NCBI RefSeq assembly: GCF_000687475.1
Contig: NC_057316.1
Span: 5,518,001 to 5,582,000 of the forward strand
Origin: Ustilaginoidea virens
Lineage: Eukaryota > Ascomycota > Sordariomycetes > Hypocreales > Clavicipitaceae
Reading direction: 5' to 3'
Length of the DNA stretch: 64,000 nt
Shown: piece after piece, positions 57,601 to 64,000 of the stretch
Layout of the letters: each line of letters opens with the position of its first letter
Position numbering within the stretch: position 1 is the first letter of the stretch
Translations under genes and position numbers: made by a program
The notes under the pieces: model-generated
Databases searched by the model: none
What the model was told of the DNA's origin: nothing
The model's input: the letters and a program-made list of their open reading frames with translations, nothing else

Positions 57601-58059
57601 CCCTGCGACTTCCTTTCCCTGCCCTTGCCTGATTTGGCGTTGGAATACCCCCCCTTACCCCCCTCGTCCCCCCCCCCCCCCCCGGAACCCAAAAATCCCC
57701 CCAAAAGGCGCCAGGCGCGGCCCCAGAGCTGGCTCTCAGTCCCTACCTACCTCCTAGGTACGCAGCACCCAGCACCCAGTACCCAGTACCCAGTACCCGG
57801 TACCTGCCGCCCGACCAGGCAGATCAAGGTTTGCCGAGTCTAGGTGCCCTGGAGCCTCGAGGAGCAGACTGGAAGCTTCAGCGCGCTCTTCCCGGCGTCG
57901 AGCGAAACCTTGTTGTCTCCCGTGTACGGAGTACGGAGTACGCACTACCGAGTACCTGATCAATAGGTACATGTACCTACCTACGTTGACGTCTTTCCTC
58001 AACAACCAGACCTTCCCAGCTTCGATTGACTTCTTCCCTCCCTTTCACACCATCTCGCC

Positions 58060-58098
58060 ATGCCATCTTTGGTGGCTGTTCCAAGACAAGGTGTGTAA
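58060..58098 (+). other. Possible 12-codon upstream ORF in the PFK-2 leader
   Basis: An ATG at 58060 opens 12 codons closed by TAA, 0.34 kb before the main start. Whether it is transcribed is unknown; the transcription start is not visible. Confidence 0.25.
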
Positions 58099-58118
58099 CT
58101 ACGTAATATCGCCTTCAG

Positions 58119-58151
<33 letters not shown>

Positions 58152-58440
58152 TTTTCCTTTTTTCCCCTTTTCCCTTTCTTTTCCCATTTTCCCTTCTGTT
58201 CAAAATATAAATAAATACTTCTCCGCCATCTCTCGGCCATCTCTCCGCCGTCGTCTCCACTGCCTGCGCTCTTGCTTTCCCAAGCGCGACAGAGCCCTTT
58301 TCCATCTTTCCGTCCCGTCGTCGTATCCAATCGCAAAAAGAGTCCTCTAGCTTACTCCAGTCTCTTCTTCTTCTCGACTTCCGTTGCACGACATAGTTGG
58401 TCAACTACAAGCCAAGCAATCTCACCTAGCCAAGCTTGTC

Positions 58441-60616
58441 ATGCAAAACCAGCTCGGTGCCACTTCGTCACACTTGCCGTCTTCGCCGACTTGTTCGGAA
58501 CCTGAACAGTCTCTTGCTGTCCAGCCTCCCCCATCCTCGTCCTCCTATCCCGCAAACGGGATCCATCATGGCCACTCCCTCTCGGCGCCAATAGCCTTTC
58601 CCGCCACAACTGCCGTCAAGGTGAAGGATTTGACCGACACTCCTCCGCTGTCCCAGAGCGTCAGCTCGACGGCTCCCAGCTCGCCACGCATGTAAGTTTC
58701 CCTCGCCCCCAACGGGAGGACCCATGTCAGATGCACATGTCGCACGCCTTGGTCCCTTGCCATGACGGCGCAATTGCACTGCTCGCGTTTCCAGCTCCAG
58801 CACCCGACCCGCGCGCCGTGCAACCGCTTTTTTTTGAGTTGTATGACGTGTTGCAACACGACGACATGTCCGTTTGCTCACTGTCATCATCCGTCACAGT
58901 CCACCGCTGCGGCAGAACTCAGGCACCCAGACACCCCGAGTGCGCCCCCACGCCACGACCCTCAACATTCCTGGCATGACCAGATCGAGAGTCTCCCCCG
59001 ACGGCAGAATCCCCCAACGAGATGTCGCCGCCAAGCTCGTCATTGTCATGGTCGGCCTTCCCGCTCGTGGAAAGTCGTACATCACAAAGAAGCTCCAGCG
59101 CTACCTTTCATGGCAGCAACACGACTCTAGAATCTTCAACGTCGGAAATCGTCGTCGGCATGCCGCCGGCATCAAGGTGGCCGCCCACGCGAACCTTGCC
59201 CCCGAGCCTCAGTGCCTCGACCCGCCGGTGGAGGCTGCCACCATTCTGCTGAATGGAACGCCGGCTTCGTCCAGACCGATGGCCCCGGAAGATGCCGAGC
59301 CCACGGCCCTGAACCTCAACGGAGGTGCAGACGGAGACGACCACCACGACGAGGTTGATCAGACGGCCAAGTTTTTTGACCCGAAAAACGAAAAGGCTGC
59401 GGCCATGAGGGATCAGGTGGCCATGGAGACCTTGGACGAGCTGCTTGGCTATCTGCTCAACCAAGGTGGCGCTGTTGGTATTCTTGATGCCACAAACAGC
59501 ACCATCAAGCGGCGCCAGCAAATCGTTGACCGCATCCGAGCGCGAGAGCCCAAGCTCGGCATACTCTTCATTGAGTCCATTTGCAGGGATCCGCACCTTT
59601 TGGAGGCCAACATGCGCCTCAAGCTGTCTGGGCCCGACTACCGCAACAAGGACCCCGTCAAGTCTCTGGAGGACTTCAAGGCTCGGGTGGCGGCATACGC
59701 TAGTGCGTATGAGCCCCTCGGCGAGTACGAGGAGGACAACGACTTGCAGTACATCCAGATGATTGACGTCGGCCGAAAGTTGATCCAACACAGACTGAAG
59801 GGGTTCCTCAGCGGGGGCATCAGCACGTACCTGTCGAGCTTCAATCTCTCGCCTCGGCAGATTTGGATCACTCGCCACGGCCAGAGCGTGGACAATGAGC
59901 TGGGCAAGCTCGGCGGCGATTCCGCCCTGACGGAACGCGGCCATTGCTACGGCCTGGCCCTGTACAAGTTCATGACGCAGAGGCGCAAGGAATGGCTGAC
60001 GGAGCAGCAGAGCAACCAGGCCAAAGCAAACTTCCCCCCGGTGCGCGGCGACAACACGCCTCCGTATCCGGACATGAACAAGGAGCTTGACGAGAAGAAC
60101 TTTTGCGTCTGGACGTCTATGCTCCAGCGCAGCGTGGAAACGGCCGAATACTTTGACGCCGACGACGACTACGACGTCAAGAATTGGGAGATGCTCAACG
60201 AGCTCAACACGGGCCAGTTCGAGGGCATGACGTACGAGGAAATAGCGCGCAAGTATCCGCACGAGTTCCACAAGCGGTCCAAAGACAAGCTCAACTACAT
60301 TTATCCCGGCGTCGGCGGCGAGGGCTACTTGCAGGTCATCAGCCGCTTGCGCGACATGGTGCGGGAGATTGAGCGCATCACTGACCACGTCCTCATCATC
60401 GGACACCGATCAGTATGCCGAGTGCTCATGGCCTACTTTATGGACCTGACGCGAGAAGACATTACGGACATGGACGTGCCTCTGGGCATGCTCTATTCAA
60501 TCGAGCCCAAGCCGTACGGCATTGCTTTCCACGCATACAAGTACAATGAGGCCCGGGCCTGGTTCGACGAGCTGCCCAACTACCGGCCGCAGAAGGCGGC
60601 CAGGGGGAGCGTTTGA
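58441..60616 (+). CDS. 6-phosphofructo-2-kinase / fructose-2,6-bisphosphatase
   Basis: Makes and degrades fructose-2,6-bisphosphate, the allosteric switch between glycolysis and gluconeogenesis, in the cytosol. Two exons, 58441-58691 and 58900-60616, give 655 residues. The splice restores the fungal N-terminal motif SPRIPPLR...TPRVRPHATTLNIPGMTRSR. The kinase half has the Walker A loop GLPARGKS at 136-143, and after it an acidic insertion rich in Asp/Asn (about residues 200-240), as in filamentous fungi. The phosphatase half keeps its catalytic residues: phospho-acceptor His410 in TRHGQS, Glu518 in LNELNTG and His586 in GHRSV. Both activities are therefore plausible, unlike yeast Pfk26, where the acceptor His is lost. 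The start is the first ATG of the open frame. The gene ends convergently with NIC96. Confidence 0.94.
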
Positions 60617-61730
60617 CCACGTCATGATGAGAGGCTGCACGGCAAACCATTTGTCTCTCCGTCTCTGCCCCTCTCTTGTTTCTCTGTTTTTGTTTTCTTG
60701 TCGCGTCCCTTGTCGCGTCCTCTCTTCTTTTTTTTGTTTCTCCCCTTTTTTTTTTGTCTTTTTTTTTTTTCAATCCAAGCAGCATCCTGCTAGCGGCCAC
60801 GTCCGCCACGTCCAGCACTGCAAAGGAACAAGGGGATACACCGGACGGATACCTGCGGGAGTATTAGACGGCAAGAGTTTCAGAACTTCAAAAAAAAAAA
60901 AAAAAAAAAAAAAAAAAGAAGGTGTGAAAACCGACGGGGCCATGGGGCTTATTCTAATGTTGATGGCCAAGGTGGGGGGTAAACCATGCGTTGGTCTCTT
61001 TTCTTCTCCTTCCTCCCTTTTGATCGATGCCTCTCACGGGTTGTCGGAGTTATTTGCCGCCTTTTTTGTCTTTTTTTTTTTTTTTTTCTTTCTTCCCTTT
61101 TCTTCTTTTGGTTCCTTTGCCAATGTCTTTTATAACGAATACCCTGCCCTGGGCCCGCTGTAGCCCAGCGGCGACAATCAGACTCGAGTCTCTTGCGTCT
61201 CTTGCGAAAAAAAAAAACAACAACAGCAGGCAGGATGGATGCTTGCTTTGCGCGCGGAGGCGTTTCCTGGTGTTTCGAGGTGACTTGTCGGGTGTTTTGG
61301 TGTTTTTTCTTATTGCTGGTTTTGCTGTACGCGGCGCTTTTACATGTATTTCCAAAGGGGGCGGCGCTCCAGATGGGATGGACACGGGTTTGGGCAACGC
61401 ATGACTTTTTGGGAAAAATGAATTTGGGTGCCCGAGGGCCAATGCGTGCAAGCACCACCCCATCACATCAGATGCTGGATTTTCTTTTTTTTTTCTTTTT
61501 TTTTTTTTTAAATCCTCGGGCCAAAAGAGCCGCTGTAGATGGCAGGCAGGCCGCCCGCCTCGCATTATAGAAAACGTCCCTGAGTGTGTTTCACTCTCTT
61601 GACTCTTGAACCACACTATTTTTTTCTACATGTCATGTTTTACGTACTGAGCGGTTACGTGGTGCACGGGTGTCTTTTTTTTTTTTGTTTTCTTTCCCTT
61701 GCCAAAGTCCCATTGTGTCGTCCGTCCCCC
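60617..61730. other. Convergent intergenic region between PFK-2/FBPase-2 and NIC96
   Basis: 1.1 kb of T-rich and A-rich 3' flank, including a poly-A run at about 60890-60916 and several poly-T runs. No gene is supported. Confidence 0.6.
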
Positions 61731-62084
61731 TTACTCGGCCGTCGCCCTCGCCAGCGCCTCATGCAAGTGCGGCGGAAACCTATACCGCAGCTGGCTCGTG
61801 TAGGTCGTCAGGTCGAGCGTCATGCGCTTCAGCTGCTCGACCATCATCCTCCGCGTGCCCTCGTTGCCGCTAAACTGGCCGTTGGTGAGGCGGGTCCTCT
61901 GGCGGACGCAGCAGACGACGGTCCACAGCAGCAGGTTGGGCACGTTGACGGCCACGGGCTGCGCCAGGCCGGCGAACCGGGCGGCGTATGCGCGGATGGT
62001 GCTGGCGTCGCCGGCGGCGTCGAGGGGCAGGATCTCGAGGCTGCGGATTTTCTGGGGGGGGGGGCAACGTTAGCAGAGAGGAGG

Positions 62085-62117
<33 letters not shown>

Positions 62118-64000
62118 AGAAGAAGAAGAAGAAGAAGAAAGTAAAAAGCAAGAAGCAAGAAAGAAGCAGGAAAAAAAGGGGGGGGAAACACGTACATCCA
62201 GTGCTTGGGCCCATTGGCCCGCCTCAACCAGCTTCTTGATGCTGCTCATCTCCAGCAGCACGCGGCAGGCGACCTTGTTCTGCTCCTGGATCTTGCGGAA
62301 AAACATGGCGTCGCGCTCGTACATGGCCATCATGGTCTCGGCCAGCTCCACGGGGTCGTCGATGGACGCCAGGCTCAGGCTGCCGCCCGCCTCCTGCTGC
62401 TGCTGCCGCTGCTCCTCTCGCGGCTTGACCGGCACGAGGCGCATCGCGTCCTCGCCAATCTCGAGCGAGATGGCCTCGCTGAGCGCGCGGCTGACAATGG
62501 CCACCACGGTGTCGTACTCGCCGGCCAGGTGGTACAGCAGCACCGAGTCCGTCGTGCGCCCGCTCTCGTCGGCGAAGCTGGCCGCCTGCAGCGTCACCGT
62601 GTTGACAAAGTCGGCCTCGGCGTCGAGGCCGATCAGCGGGCCGCGCTCCTCGATGGCGCCGCGCATGGCCCGCCCGTCCGGCCGGATGTCGCCAATCAGC
62701 TTGCTGAACTCGCGCGTCTCCAGGACCAGCTCGCGCAGCGCCTCGTGGCAGAGGTTGCTCTGCCGCTGGCCCGCCTCGCCCGCCAGGTCCCGGTTGAGGC
62801 AGATGAGGCAGAGGTAGTCCACGGCCGAGACCGCGTCGGCGGCCCGGAAGTCTCTGGTGTAGTACCCCAGCATGCGGCCAAAGTTGATCTGCGGCAGGCT
62901 CTTGACGCTGTGGCTCCGCAGCTCGTTTGGCGCCGACATGGGGTCGCTCGGGCGCACGAGGCCGTAGTACGCCAGCGCCAGGGCAAAGTGCACGGCGTCC
63001 ACGTAGGAGAAGAGGTACAGGTAGGCGACGGCGTCCTCGAACATGCCCGCGAGGACCTGCAGGTAGAAAAACATGCCGAAGCTGCCGCTGGACGACGTGT
63101 CCTCGGAGGCCGACTTGGGGAAGTGCTTGAGGCCGATTTCCCGGATGCTCGACTGCAGCTCCGCCAGGCCGTACGACTCCCCCGCCATCTCGACCGTCCT
63201 GTCCCCCTCCCGCGCGAGGTTGAACTGCAGCCAGATCCAGTCGTTGATGTCGGTGTTGAGGCCGTCCAGGTTGCGGTTGCTCAGCTCGATCCGTCCAATG
63301 ACCTTGTACGAGGCCATGCGGAAGGGGTCGATGGAGTTTTCGGGCGCGTTCCGCGACCGCTGCGTGTACTCGTTTGTGCAGCGGTCCAGCAGCTTCCGGT
63401 TCGTTATCCTGCGGTCCTCGCTCGCCGCGTAGTTGTTGATGTAGGTTGCAAACGTGCGGTCGATGCCCCGGAAGTGGTTGTTGTTGTCGTTTACGTACTG
63501 GGCCGCCTCGCTGACATGTCCCGACCTCAGCAGGTAGAAGACGACGGCCCAGACGAACTCGCCCTGAATCTGCTGCAGCTCGGTATTGTCCGGCACCAAG
63601 TCCTTCCTGGCGTGGCGCAAGCGGATGTAGGCCTTGATTTTGCTCGTGATGTCTGGCAACCCACCCAGTTTGGCTTCGTGGGGATGCTTGGCAATCATGG
63701 ACTCGACTTCCCGCAGGAACTGCTTCTCCAGGAAGGCCGTCGACCCGTGCAGGATGCGCCTTCTCATCTCGACGGAACGAGCCGAGTTGGGGTTTTCGTC
63801 AAGATACATGCTGGCAAACTGCCGTTCCTCGGCGGTTGCGCCGTTGACCGTGGTTTCGGCTTGGGCGTCTTCGCCAACAATCTCCATCACGGCCCGGTAG
63901 GCCTCGACGACAAGCGGCGCATGGGGATCGTGGGACTTTTGCTCCACCTCGGCGAGTTGGGCGAGAACCGGGTACGGGCGCCTCGCGATGCGAGCAGCGT
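61731..64000 (-). CDS. NIC96: Nucleoporin Nic96 (Nup93 family), N-terminus beyond window
   Basis: Linker nucleoporin of the inner ring of the nuclear pore, tying the Nsp1 complex to the scaffold. Two exons are visible: window edge (64000) to 62196, and 62051-61731, together 707 codons before TAA. The protein is almost entirely alpha-helical. Characteristic stretches are QGEFVWAVVFYLLRSGH, DWIWLQFNLARE, FFYLQVLAGMFEDAVAYL and VDAVHFALALAYYGLVRP, followed by a helical C-terminus ending LHEALARATAE. The N-terminal coiled coil that binds Nsp1 is missing because the window ends. The first intron seen (144 nt) contains a long GAA/TTC microsatellite and a poly-C acceptor tract; its phase is confirmed by the LD/KIRSLEILPL junction. 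Confidence 0.93.
62090..62140. repeat. AAG triplet microsatellite inside the NIC96 intron
   Basis: About 15 AAG units in the intron (TTC on the coding strand), forming an extended pyrimidine tract before the acceptor. Confidence 0.85.

Larger units (their letters stand above)
53361..58440. other. Long intergenic region upstream of PFK-2/FBPase-2
   Basis: About 5 kb with no supported gene. The longest open frame (about 54.3-55.2 kb) has no recognisable domain and crosses simple repeats. The left kilobase is dense in TACCTAGGTACC words. The right part has several microsatellites and, in the last 400 bp, a CT-rich tract that is likely promoter/5' leader of the gene at 58441. Confidence 0.55.

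Overview
This window is nuclear DNA of a filamentous ascomycete (Pezizomycotina), most likely a Sordariomycete of the Hypocreales type. The evidence is short introns (about 50-210 nt, GT...AG, CTAAC/CTGAC-like branch sites), strong CACCATGG-type start contexts, fungal protein architectures, GC-rich genes in long intergenic spacers, and transposons decayed by transition mutations that look like repeat-induced point mutation (RIP). The species cannot be named from sequence alone.

Layout. 0-11.2 kb: a GPI-anchored GH72 beta-1,3-glucanosyltransferase (+), a Tbf1-type telobox/TRFH protein (+), and an MFS drug transporter (-). 11.2-14.1 kb: a gene-free stretch of micro- and minisatellites ending in a 783-bp Mutator-like non-autonomous element with a perfect 9-bp target-site duplication. 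14.2-27.4 kb: a housekeeping block with mitochondrial Phe-tRNA synthetase (-) and the mitochondrial dicarboxylate carrier DIC1 (+) diverging, RNA polymerase II subunit RPB3 (-) and the U3 processome protein SOF1 (+) diverging, then a large Spt23/Mga2-type membrane-bound transcription factor (-). 27.4-35 kb: mostly non-coding, holding one decayed HNH-endonuclease-like pseudogene. 35-43.4 kb: Na+/H+ antiporter (-), RNase H1 (-), and the tRNA adenosine deaminase subunit TAD3 (-).

44.7-53.4 kb: a nested transposon island. A Tc1/mariner element (DD34E type, TA duplication) has been split by a 7.2-kb Ty1/copia retrotransposon in opposite orientation, flanked by the 5-bp duplication GTAGC. The retroelement is AT-rich, its two 341-bp LTRs differ only by transitions, and every reading frame is full of stops. 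53.4-58.4 kb is a non-coding spacer rich in TACCTAGGTA-type words. 58.4-64 kb: 6-phosphofructo-2-kinase/fructose-2,6-bisphosphatase (+) and the nucleoporin NIC96 (-), whose N-terminus runs off the right edge.

The genes do not form one pathway or a biosynthetic cluster. They are independent core functions: cell wall, telomere/promoter binding, transcription, ribosome biogenesis, tRNA modification and charging, mitochondrial transport, glycolytic control, nuclear pore. I found no wholly new gene system. The most notable items are the Mutator-like element with internal about 94-bp tandem repeats, the copia-in-Tc1 nest with clean RIP traces, and a 5-nucleotide micro-exon in DIC1 that encodes part of the carrier signature. 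Exon coordinates were worked out by hand from reading frame, splice signals and remembered family consensus; no transcript data or database search was available.
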